From an uncultured bacterium (GTDB lineage: Bacteria; Bacillota; Clostridia; Christensenellales; CAG-917): DNA of 64,000 nucleotides. Below the pieces are notes generated by a model. The model had not been told where the DNA came from, did no database searches, and worked only from the letters and a program-made list of their open reading frames with translations. The stretch covers positions 178,604 to 242,603 of the forward strand of contig CASQXY010000001.1 of NCBI GenBank assembly GCA_949432885.1. Reading direction: 5' to 3'. Positions 39,772 to 49,000 of the stretch are shown here, one piece after another; the stretch's first letter is position 1; each line of letters starts with the position of its first letter. Position numbers and translations under genes: made by a program.

Positions 39772-42700
39772 CTAGTCTATGATTTCGGTCATATACAGCG
39801 TAAGATCCGTACTTCCGTAATTGATAACTACGTTATATTTCTTTCCGCTCTTGACGTCGGTAAATACCGCTCTCAAAACGAGGTCCAGTATATCCTCCTC
39901 GGTTTGTTTTTTTATCTCATAAGAATAAATGAGCTTATAATTACCGTCGTACACTCCGCCTACACCGTCGAAATTATAGACAGCGTTTTCGTCAATTTCC
40001 TCTTGGTTGTCTTTGAGTCCGTTGACGGTGCGCCTGTACATATTGTCGGGTACAAGCAAGTCATAATTCTTCTTTCCCGCTTCTCCGACAAATTCGCCGT
40101 CGGGATTCTCAATCAGAATATTGTAGGTCACGCCCTTTCTAATAAATACTATCTGACCGAATTTGTCAATCTGATACGGTATGGAGTAAACATCGCCTTT
40201 ATTCCCGATTATTAGCGCTGTGGCGTTGCCGAAGCGGCTGTTTAGGAAACCGTCGAGCACTATCACGGAATCCTTGCCCGTATATACGCCCTTATACTCG
40301 TCGAGGTACGAGTCGGCGCCGCTACGCATGCAGATATATGTTGTCGTGTCGACTTTTACGGAAAGCTCCGTAATATTTTCCGTTTCGAGTTTATGCGCTT
40401 CAACTGTCGCAACGACTCCGTCCCATACAAAAGTCAAGGTCTTTTGGGACTTGTCATAGACAAATTCCACGGTTGTGTTCATAAACCTACCCGTCGTCTT
40501 TCCGTCCGCACCGACCTTGCCGAGCGTCAACATGCCGTGCTCAGTGCCGCCCACAATCCAACTTCCTTCAAAATCTCCGCTGAGGAAAAGCTGTTTTGCT
40601 TCCGCGACGCCCAACGTAAGCATAAAACTGTCAAGCGACATACTGCCGTTCAGCGCGCCCGTTATAATGACGTTGCCGTTTTGGATAAGATAAGTGTAGT
40701 TCTCCGCGCCGTTGACAACGAGAGTGCCGCCGCCGTTGACATAGCCTCTGCCGTCAAACACATATTCGTTTCCGTCCTCGTCAATCAGTTCCAGACCGAG
40801 CAGTTCATCGCGCTCCACAAGATAAATGCTTTCGTTGACAACGATACGGTTGTTCTCCAAGTCATACGTAATATCGTAAGTTACGGAATCGTATTCAAAC
40901 CTGCCGCTGAGTGTTCCGTTGATGACGGAATAAGCGCCTACGCTGACTCCGTTTATCCTTATATTTCCGTTTATTGCGAGATAGTCGGCGGAGCCTTTGA
41001 TGTCATAATTGCCGAGTCCGTTAAATTCGACGAGAGAAAGCACGCTGTTGTCGCTTACCCAAACTCCTTTGAAGCTGTCATACAGGCAGAGTTTGACTTC
41101 TTTAAGAGAAGCGGATACTCCGTCGGGAGAAATCACGTACAGCTTGCCGTCCAACGTTTTCGTCACATCCGAATACTGCAATTCACCCAAAGAGGACAGA
41201 CCGTTGAACAAATACAGTTTTCCGTCTTGAAAGCCATAATTCGCTTCCAATATTCCGACCTTGCCGCCGTAGTTTATGGTTGCGGTGCCGTAACCGTTTG
41301 TCGTGATACCGTCAAGTTTGATTTCGATAGGAGATTTGCTGTTGAACAGCCAAACTCCCGTAAAGCTGTTGCTGTTGAAATAAGATTCTCCGTCTATCTT
41401 CAAGGTTCCGTTTTCAAACTTAGCCTCCGCATATAAGGCGCCGTCCTTATACATAACCGCAACTCCTTCGCCGTTGACCGTATAAGTGCCGCTCACCGCG
41501 ACCGTGACGGGGACTTTATTGCCTGTCGCGTCATAGCCGAAATACTCGTAATTCCAAACTCCTATGCCGTCGAAGGTATACTGCATATGCGCGGCAACGG
41601 GTTTTTCCCAAGTGCCCTTGAAAGCGTCGATATGCTTGATGTCTGACGCAACTCCTGAAATAGAGGTAACTTTGCCCCCCGAAAGAGTAACCGTAATATT
41701 GTCTTTTTCCTCTTCGCTCCTTACGATGACCATCGAGTTGCCTTCGGCCGAGGGATAATAGGCGAAGGTGCCGTCATATTCGGATGTTCCCTTTATGACA
41801 ACAGAACCGTCCGTATTGAACACAAAACTCTTATTGCCGTCGTAATATACGCCGTATTCAAAGTCGGGGAGCTCTTTCGCGCCGAAAAGAACTACGTTCT
41901 GCTCATATGAAATCCTGTTGTATGCAACAAGCTCTTCCCCGCCGTACGTATGCTCGATCATGCCTACGAAAGACATAATATATCCCGCCTCGAAGAACAT
42001 ACTTGTCAGAAGCTCGTTGTCGTACAGACGTATCAATTCACCGTCATAGGTATAGTAGGAAATATAGCTTATTGCGCCCCTTCGCATTATCAAAGTTCCG
42101 TCGGGGTCGAGCTCTATATAAGTTCCGCTTCCCGCTTCGTTCAATTTGACATAGTACCTTCCAGCAACCTCGTTGTAATCCGTAAATCCCGCGTACAGCG
42201 TTATATTGCCCGTAGGAACAAAGGAATACGGGACTTTCAGAGTGAGTTCCTTATCGAAATAATATCCATAAGAACGCAATCCGTTCCAGCTATAAAACTC
42301 GGGAAGACCCTCGCTCTGATAATTCCAAAACGCCATGGGCATATAGACGTCGGTCGCGGTTATAGTATAGGCGTTGTTTTCAACGGCGCCGTTCTCCTTA
42401 TTCTCCACGAAATTGACGTTTATCGTATAAGTTATAGATGAGTCCTCAAAGTTGATAAGCGGATATTCTCCGTCGGCGAAGACCCAATCGCTCTCTTCCC
42501 ATCCGAGTACTGAGCGATAGAAATGGTTGTTCAAAGTCATGTCTTTCGCATAACAGTTGTGCGCGTATGCGTCAGCGTCATGCAAATTTGAGTCTGCCGC
42601 CTTTTGTATGCCTCCTATAATGTCGCCTGTCACGGCTTTATCTGCGCCTACGCTTATAGATTCCGCAAATACTTTGCCCAGCGCAAAGCTGTTCGCAACT

Positions 42701-44229
42701 ATGCCGCCCGTTTCGAGATATCCTACGATACCTCCGCCGTACGCATAGGTAAGATGATCCAACTCTATTCCTTCGGGCACATAGCTTATTGCAGAAATAT
42801 CTCCCGTCGAATAGCAGTTGAGAACGGAAGTATATTCCACGCCTCTGCCCAATATACCGCCTGCGTTTATCGCGCCTTCGATATTGCCGGTCGAATAGCT
42901 GTTGAGAACAACGCATGGATTCTTTTCGGAAGCGGATTTCGCATATCCTGCGATGCCTCCGCCGCCGTATATATATCCGTACTCGCCGATTATCTCCACT
43001 TCCGATGAACAGGAACGTATAGCCGCGGAAAAATCGCCTAAGCCGTCGATCGTAATAGATTCGATAACGCCGACCGCACCGCCGATATACGACAACTCTT
43101 GGTCGCTTGCGTTTGCCGTGATTTCGCCATTTGCAGAACAGCCGATTATATTCGCTCCTCCGACGTATCCCGCAAGACCTCCGATACAGCAGGGCTGTTT
43201 TTGAGCACTGTCTATCCTATCAACGTTGATAGTGAAATTCTTGATATGCAGATTGCTTATTTCCGCAGGTCCGTATGCGGTTGACGCGACGTAACCGAAC
43301 ATGCCGACGTAAGGCAGCTTGACCTTGGTGAACGCCGATTGCTCGATAATATAATCTTCTATAAAGAAATTGGATACTGTGTGTCCGTTACCGTTGAAAT
43401 GACCTGCAAACAAGGATGTCTCCGTCGTCGCGTCGCCTATGATATAGAGCTGTTCTCCGTTCAAATCGATGTCCGCGGTCAATTCATAATACGCGAATTT
43501 CACGTCGGCATAAAATCCGTTTGCAATAAGGTCCGCCATAGAATACAAGTCTATGGGTCTAGAAATCTTATACGGGTTCGTACGGGAACCGTCGCCGCAG
43601 TTTTCCCTGCGATAGAAGGGCTCCTCCGTCTCCACGCCCGTCACTGTGACATTTGTGTTTTGGTTTACGACAAAGGTATATACTCCGTTCTCGTCAGGCT
43701 CTATAATTGTCGTATTCGCAAGCACGACCGGGTCGCCCACGCAATAAACGCTGGGCAGAACTTTGAAACTTATCGGCTCTCCCGCTTTGATTGTGATAGG
43801 CGCCTCCGTGTTGCCCTGCTCGCTTATAAAACGCGTGTGAGTGCTTGCGCCGTCAAACGTAACGTCATAAGCTTCAATGCGGACAATGTTGTCAACCGTG
43901 ACTATCGTGTCCCTTTTCATCGTAAAACTGTACAGACCGTTTTCGTTGGGAGTCAGTATAAACTGGTTGTTTGTCTTCACGACAGGATCGCCCGCGACCT
44001 TGTTGCGGTCTATACTTATCGCAAACTTAACAATCGTACCGTCCTTGACCTTTGCGCCCGAGCTTATTTCGCCTATGAAAGAAACGCCTTCAAACTCGTC
44101 ATAGGTAATCTGATAATATTTATCGCCCGACAGCGTGAGCCCCAGTATCATACAAACAATGCAAACCAGCAGCAATGCGGACACTGCGATGATATACCAC
44201 ATATTCATTTTATTGTTAAACTGATTCAT
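39772..44229 (-). CDS. Anchored GLUG-repeat protein with five beta modules, 1485 aa
   Basis: Residues about 10-32 form a membrane anchor. Two beta domains follow (30-200), then the header GDGSRTNPYKISRPIDLYSM (near 210-235), GLUG repeats to about 600 (VGMFGYVAS, IGGLAGYVGG, GGGIAGYAKS), an InlB-like strand set near 605-690, and five repeated modules between about 860 and 1400, each opening F/Y-x-G-x-W/Y. The ATG at 44229 is chosen because GGAG lies 6 bases upstream; an extra TTG at 44241 would place that GGAG inside the coding region. It is the first gene of the redox operon, 13 bases before the CXXC membrane protein. This suggests a surface protein tied to the redox function, or a substrate or scaffold for it. 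No enzyme motif is seen. Confidence 0.85.
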   Translation of the reverse strand: MNQFNNKMNMWYIIAVSALLLVCIVCMILGLTLSGDKYYQITYDEFEGVSFIGEISSGAKVKDGTIVKFAISIDRNKVAGDPVVKTNNQFILTPNENGLYSFTMKRDTIVTVDNIVRIEAYDVTFDGASTHTRFISEQGNTEAPITIKAGEPISFKVLPSVYCVGDPVVLANTTIIEPDENGVYTFVVNQNTNVTVTGVETEEPFYRRENCGDGSRTNPYKISRPIDLYSMADLIANGFYADVKFAYYELTADIDLNGEQLYIIGDATTETSLFAGHFNGNGHTVSNFFIEDYIIEQSAFTKVKLPYVGMFGYVASTAYGPAEISNLHIKNFTINVDRIDSAQKQPCCIGGLAGYVGGANIIGCSANGEITANASDQELSYIGGAVGVIESITIDGLGDFSAAIRSCSSEVEIIGEYGYIYGGGGIAGYAKSASEKNPCVVLNSYSTGNIEGAINAGGILGRGVEYTSVLNCYSTGDISAISYVPEGIELDHLTYAYGGGIVGYLETGGIVANSFALGKVFAESISVGADKAVTGDIIGGIQKAADSNLHDADAYAHNCYAKDMTLNNHFYRSVLGWEESDWVFADGEYPLINFEDSSITYTINVNFVENKENGAVENNAYTITATDVYMPMAFWNYQSEGLPEFYSWNGLRSYGYYFDKELTLKVPYSFVPTGNITLYAGFTDYNEVAGRYYVKLNEAGSGTYIELDPDGTLIMRRGAISYISYYTYDGELIRLYDNELLTSMFFEAGYIMSFVGMIEHTYGGEELVAYNRISYEQNVVLFGAKELPDFEYGVYYDGNKSFVFNTDGSVVIKGTSEYDGTFAYYPSAEGNSMVIVRSEEEKDNITVTLSGGKVTSISGVASDIKHIDAFKGTWEKPVAAHMQYTFDGIGVWNYEYFGYDATGNKVPVTVAVSGTYTVNGEGVAVMYKDGALYAEAKFENGTLKIDGESYFNSNSFTGVWLFNSKSPIEIKLDGITTNGYGTATINYGGKVGILEANYGFQDGKLYLFNGLSSLGELQYSDVTKTLDGKLYVISPDGVSASLKEVKLCLYDSFKGVWVSDNSVLSLVEFNGLGNYDIKGSADYLAINGNIRINGVSVGAYSVINGTLSGRFEYDSVTYDITYDLENNRIVVNESIYLVERDELLGLELIDEDGNEYVFDGRGYVNGGGTLVVNGAENYTYLIQNGNVIITGALNGSMSLDSFMLTLGVAEAKQLFLSGDFEGSWIVGGTEHGMLTLGKVGADGKTTGRFMNTTVEFVYDKSQKTLTFVWDGVVATVEAHKLETENITELSVKVDTTTYICMRSGADSYLDEYKGVYTGKDSVIVLDGFLNSRFGNATALIIGNKGDVYSIPYQIDKFGQIVFIRKGVTYNILIENPDGEFVGEAGKKNYDLLVPDNMYRRTVNGLKDNQEEIDENAVYNFDGVGGVYDGNYKLIYSYEIKKQTEEDILDLVLRAVFTDVKSGKKYNVVINYGSTDLTLYMTEIID
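40250..41640 (-). repeat. Five repeated F-x-G-x-W beta modules
   Basis: FKGTWEKP, FTGVWLFN, FKGVWVSD, FEGSWIVG and YKGVYTGK mark modules of about 85-170 residues, each followed by LDG- or FNGLG-like turns and G-x-A-x-I strands. The pattern resembles lipocalin-type or other small beta-barrel modules. Assignment is tentative. Confidence 0.5.
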
Positions 44230-44315
44230 TTTCTGCTCCAAAACTATTATTCCCTGCTTCGCACGAATTATCTGTTTTCCGAAAGCAAGCGCTATCTATA
44301 ATGAAATATAAAAAT

Positions 44316-44344
44316 ATTATATATTATAATGTATAAAAATACAA
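44316..44344 (-). promoter_or_regulatory. Likely promoter of the GLUG-redox operon
   Basis: The minus strand reads TTGTAT (44339-44344), a 17-base spacer, TATAAT (44316-44321). The -10 is perfect and the -35 weak, which fits an activator-dependent promoter. Confidence 0.4.
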
Positions 44345-44406
44345 CTGAATTCGACACTCTTTCTCTATAAATCGTATACGCCGCTTGCAAATAGCCCCAA
44401 AACCTC

Positions 44407-44455
44407 ATTTTTATGCAAGATTTCGCGCAAAAATGTATATTTAATGCATAAAAAT
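44407..44455. promoter_or_regulatory. Inverted pair of TGCATAAAAAT motifs
   Basis: ATTTTTATGCA at 44407-44417 and TGCATAAAAAT at 44445-44455 are exact inverse copies separated by 27 bases. They lie 63-111 bases upstream of the -35 of the redox operon. The same 11-mer occurs at 31313. Confidence 0.5.
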
Positions 44456-44554
44456 TATTTTCATAGTTCTATTATCGCTGAAAATACGACATCATGAAAG
44501 CGTTTCACGTCAAAATTCAAGCCTTGCAAACGACATAATATACTTCAAAATCGA

Positions 44555-44583
44555 TTGACAAAGAAAAATTAGTTTTATATAAT
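44555..44583 (+). promoter_or_regulatory. Consensus promoter of tRNA-Arg
   Basis: TTGACA (44555-44560), 17 bases, TATAAT (44578-44583): a perfect vegetative promoter 26 bases before the mature tRNA. Confidence 0.9.
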
Positions 44584-44608
44584 AATTAGGCTCAATAAAC
44601 AAAGCTAT

Positions 44609-44685
44609 GCGCTGTTAGCTCAATTGGATAGAGCGTTGGTCTACGGAACCAAAGGTTAGGGATTCGAGCTCCTTACGGCGCGCCA
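44609..44685 (+). tRNA. tRNA-Arg(ACG)
   Basis: A full cloverleaf can be drawn: acceptor GCGCTGT/ACGGCGC with one T-G pair, D stem GCTC/GAGC, anticodon stem TTGGT/ACCAA with loop CTACGGA (anticodon ACG, read as ICG), and T arm AGGGA-TTCGAGC-TCCTT. CCA is encoded at the 3' end. It decodes CGU, CGC and CGA. It stands alone with its own promoter and terminator. Confidence 0.97.
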
Positions 44686-44690
44686 CTCGG

Positions 44691-44722
44691 AAATGCATGC
44701 TATAAGGCATGCGTTTTCTTTG
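44691..44722 (+). terminator. Terminator of tRNA-Arg
   Basis: AAATGCATGC-TATAAG-GCATGCGTTT followed by TCTTT: a 10-bp stem with one G-T pair and a T-rich tail, starting 6 bases after the tRNA. Confidence 0.8.
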
Positions 44723-45312
44723 CACAAGCATTGCCGCTTTGCCGTATTTTCGAGTTACTACCTCTGAAAAATTATCTCGTCCGTGCAATTCGATTATTTT
44801 CCGTATTTCGTATAATAAAAAACAACATAACAGAAGACGTTCTGCGCCGTCGGCGGTGAATAAGGGCTTTATCTCGATGTCTCACGGCAGATATTTCTTG
44901 GACGGAGGCATAGCCGTATTCTATCCATAAAACGCCCGAATATAGATGCTCAAATTGGAAATTTCTCGAACTTCTGATAATTTTTGAACGGCAATAAATA
45001 TTTGAACGGGGTCAGAACATCCGATTGCAAACGAATATTCTGCGCTTGCAAGCAAACGGCAAAACGCACATCTAATCGGGCGGATATAGTCGAATCGTCA
45101 AAATCGGCGTTGCCGATAATGGTTATATAAAGCACAAATCTGCAAAAATGATGAAGCGTGCAAAACCTGTCGAGCGTATCCAAATAGAAAATATACCGAA
45201 CGAATTTCAGACAACCATGATTTCTATCGAGCACCATAAAGCGTTTAAAAATAAGTCTGCAACGGTAATTATTAAATTGCAGACTGAATTTTGCACAAAT
45301 AAACGGTATTGA
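44723..45312 (+). pseudogene. Possible degraded coding remnant downstream of tRNA-Arg
   Basis: No intact gene is seen in this stretch. From 45076 to 45312 the plus strand reads protein-like in one frame (SGGYSRIVKIG, then KRAKPVERIQIENIPNEF, ending CTNKRY) with no proper start. An overlapping second frame just upstream (about 44996-45128) reads NGNKYLNG through KRTSNRADIVESS to a stop. This could be a frame-shifted fragment of one lost gene. An opposite-strand frame (44950-45363) looks like a shadow. No family was recognised, so the call is weak. Confidence 0.25.
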
Positions 45313-45407
45313 TTTATTCTGTTTCACGGCTGAAACGAGCGAAATCCATGTGTAAATCCGCATGGATTATTTCCAATTTTATACATTTTGCCTCGTATAC
45401 CGAAATA

Positions 45408-45436
45408 TTGACACGTTGTAAGATTTATGGTAGTAT
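45408..45436 (+). promoter_or_regulatory. Promoter of the M60 peptidase gene
   Basis: TTGACA (45408-45413), 17 bases, TAGTAT (45431-45436) with an extended -10 TGG directly before it. The expected leader is about 60 bases. Confidence 0.55.
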
Positions 45437-45450
45437 TCTATATAATTACA

Positions 45451-45485
45451 GTAATTTACAAATCGCATAAAAGCGACTAAATTAC
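45451..45485 (+). promoter_or_regulatory. Leader hairpin of the M60 gene
   Basis: GTAATTT (45451-45457) can pair with AAATTAC (45479-45485), enclosing a small TCGC-ATAAAA-GCGA hairpin. It ends about 9 bases before the AGGAG site. It may affect mRNA stability or translation. Confidence 0.35.
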
Positions 45486-45504
45486 ATAAATAAAAGGAGT
45501 TTTT

Positions 45505-46050
45505 ATGGCAGACAAAACCACGAAGCCTAAAACAACGGCTAAAACCGAAGATAAAACGGCAAAGCCTGTGACCGCAGCTAAGACAGAGACAAAGGCGAAG
45601 TCCGCGACCTCAGCGAAGACCGCCACCACGTCAAAGCCTGTGACAGCAGCTAAGACAGAGACGAAGACTAAGCCCGCGGCGGCGCCAAAGACTGCGACCG
45701 CGTCGAAAACCGAGGCAACCGCGAGATCCACGACAACAGCGAAGTCAACATCAACGACTAAACCTGCGGCCGCGGATAAGACAGAAACGAAGGCTAAGCC
45801 TGCGACCTCAACCAAGACAGCAACTACGTCAAAGTCTGTGACCGCTGATAAGACAGAGACGAAGGCTAAATCCGTATCCGCGACTAAGACCGATACCGCG
45901 TCGAAGTCTACAACTACGGCAAAGTCCGAAACCGCTGCTAAGCCCGTGAATACGGCAAAGACCGAGGCAACGGCAAAGACTGCGGCAACTGCGAAGTCTA
46001 CTGCCGCTAAACCCATCGCTACGCCAAAGACTACGGGTACAAAGAATATT
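45505..46050 (+). repeat. Lys/Thr/Ala-rich repeat tail
   Basis: A degenerate unit of about 24 residues (72 bases) built on KTETKAK and KTATTSK recurs at least four times and codes for the cytoplasmic tail of the M60 protein. It resembles histone H1-like tails. The opposite strand stays open over it only because of composition. Confidence 0.8.
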
Positions 46051-49000
46051 CCGCATAAAAAGACTACGCAGAACACAGCTTCAAAGAAAGCCGCAAAGCG
46101 CGTTGCATCCACATACGGAACGAGCAGAACTCAAGCCGCCGTACGTAAAAACAATAAAAAATCGTTGGCGATTATTATTTCGATAACCGCGCTTATACTT
46201 ATTCTTGCGCTTACTTTGGGAATAGTTTTGGGAACTCGCGGCAAAGGCGGCGCAGGAGGCGGAGGCGATTTAGGTCTGCCGGCCGTAGATGAAAACACTG
46301 TATTCGAGAACGATTATGCGTACAAAGCGACTTCAAGCGTGGGCGTATCGGGCAATGTTCTTGGACAAACTCCCAGAATCAAGCCCGTTGCCGAGATTAA
46401 GGACGGCGGACTGCCCTCAGGTTATCCTACGTACGGCTATACGTTGAGAGACGTATTAGGCAGCTCCGCAGACAAAGTCGCGGCGCGAAATGCGCTTATA
46501 TCGGAAGCCAATAAACTTGCGGCGACCGGCACTGCGAATGCGGGCGGCGGCGGAGGATATACTTGGATGGACGAAAACGGCTTACTGTACAGCGGTACCG
46601 TTGCAGACCCCGTACCCACCAACGACGCCGAAGGCAATCAAAAACAACTTTATAAACATACCGCGTCAGTCGGGCTGTATCTCGGCGACGTCGCGGACGA
46701 CGAGCCCGGAATAATAAAGGAAATAACAATGCGTCCGCGCGGCTACAACGGCTACGGCGTAACGGGAGTTTACGCTCCCGCAGGAGAAGTTATCAAAATC
46801 GAAATCAGCGAAGAGGATATGAACGCTACGGGAGGTCTTGTAATCCACATCGGTCAGGCGCTTTACAACGGACAGGCAAACAATATCTGGACTGAAAAAA
46901 ACCAGATGCAGCGTATACCCGTGTTGCTCAACACAATGGCGGTCAACAAGAATACAGCCACCTTAAAAGACGGCGTATATACGGCTTACGTGGGTTCGTT
47001 TATCGGCGGTCCGCTTTACATACGCAACGTCAACTCGACGTATACAGTAAAGATTTCGGGCGGCGTGGCATATTCTCACTTCATTTTGGGATACACCACT
47101 CCCGAGGAATTTGAAGCGAATTCCAAAACCTCCGCTCCCTATTTCGATTTGGAAGTTTGGGATCAGGGAGTTTTGCACTCCGGTCCGAAGAGATATGCTC
47201 AGAGCTTTTCGTACGACGACCTTTACAAAGCCGCAGTGCTTTGGGAAAAGGTGGCATTGGTCACGACCAGCAACTCATATCAAGGCATAGTATTCCTATA
47301 CGACCCGTTTGTAGCGGCAGGCGCGGCAGTCGCCTTCCCCGGCAGACGCTCCGTCAACTGCCCTATGGGATGGATGAGCAACTCGCTCAATTACAATACC
47401 ATAGTCAATTACGGCGCTTGGGGCAACTTCCACGAGTATCATCATAATTTCCAAGGCTACGGCGTAGGCAACGGCGGCGAAGTCACCAACAACGGTATGA
47501 CGCTTGTCTCCTACGCGCTGTTTACCAAGATTTCCGCCGCGAGAGGCATATCCAACTTCGGCGCACAGGGCTTGTCCGGCTGGAACCGCTATACAACCGC
47601 TACATTCGGGCTTGAACAGGTTTTGAAAATCGCAAGAGCAAACGAAAACCCTGAAAACGGAAACCAAGGTCTTTCGATATACTCCACCCTGCTTCATAAC
47701 TTCGGAGCGGACAATTATATCAAAGCCAAAGTTCAGCAACAGCAAAAGCACTACGGGCAAACTTATACGGGCTATCTTAAAGCATGGCAGGATATCACGC
47801 ACAATGATATGACTTATTTCTTTAAGGACGTGCTGCGCGGCATTACGGATTCGGTGGCTCAGACTTGGTCTAATCCCGAATATTCCATGTTCGTTCCCGT
47901 ATCCTCCGTTTATCAGACGGGCAGAAGCTATATGTATGACGGCGTGAAGAAGTATTTCACGACAATGAGACCCTACACCATCAATTACGGCGCCGACTTT
48001 ACAGTCGATTTGAGAGAGTACACAAATGTAAACGGTCAGTACTCCTACGGCAGCATTGTAATTCCTGATGGTTTCACGTACAGAATCAAAAATATTCAAC
48101 AGCCCGAGCACGGCACTATATCTCAAATAGAGGATAAGGTTTACAAATTTACGCCCGATTCCAATATCAGTTCGGGAAAAATCATCGTTACGCTGGAAAT
48201 AACCAAGAACGACGGCGCGTTCAAAGTCGACGACGTTGACCTTGTTTTGGAATTTGAACAAACCCACGAGACGACAAAGCAGACTCTTGTAAGAACGACA
48301 TACACCTACGCTCCAGAAAATATGATTACGGATGCGGAAGAGGCATTTAAATCCAATTACGGCAACTATTCAAACAAGGTCTCGGCAAATCATGCGAACC
48401 CCGTTCAGAATAGCAACACGGATATATGGTTCTATCCCGACAACGACAAGTATCACGATTCACCTTATGTCGTAAAAAACAATACTATTGCCGAAGTAAG
48501 CGGAAAGTTATATTTCGAAGAAGAAGGCAGATATCGCGTATATCTGCGCGGCAGAATGAACTGCGCCGTGTTCTACTCCACAAACGACAGAAATTACGTA
48601 TTAGGCGCGACAATCAAGATGACGCAATCCGCCGCCAATACCGATAAATTCAGACCCTCCGACCCCAATAGCTATTTCGATATCGACGTCGGCGCTCAAA
48701 GTTGGGTTTATTTCAAAGAGGTTTTAGTCGTGCAGTCGTCTCCCATGGTAAGTTACATAGGTCTGGGTTACGTGAAATGGACGCTGCCTACGTACACCAG
48801 CGTCGATGAGGTTGACGAGAACGGCAATCCGATTTTGGATGAAAACGGAAACCATATTACCCACTGGTACGACAATCTCGGCAACGAAATCACGGATTTG
48901 ACGCTATTGGAGAAAATAGACCCCATCCCCCCCTCCGCTAACGCAAATCCTGCGTATATAACCGCTTTCAGAACCACATACGAAATCGTCAAAACCGAAT

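Noticed and set aside
40393..41436. 347-residue plus-strand frame inside the 1485-residue protein gene
   Set aside because: Antisense to the repeated beta modules; no start signal.
44950..45363. 137-residue minus-strand frame between tRNA-Arg and the M60 gene
   Set aside because: Unusual Phe/Cys/Ile/Arg composition and no ribosome site; the plus strand of the same stretch reads more like protein.
45477..46112. 211-residue Ala/Val/Phe-rich frame on the minus strand
   Set aside because: It is the complement of the Lys/Thr/Ala repeat tail of the M60 protein and simply reflects its composition.
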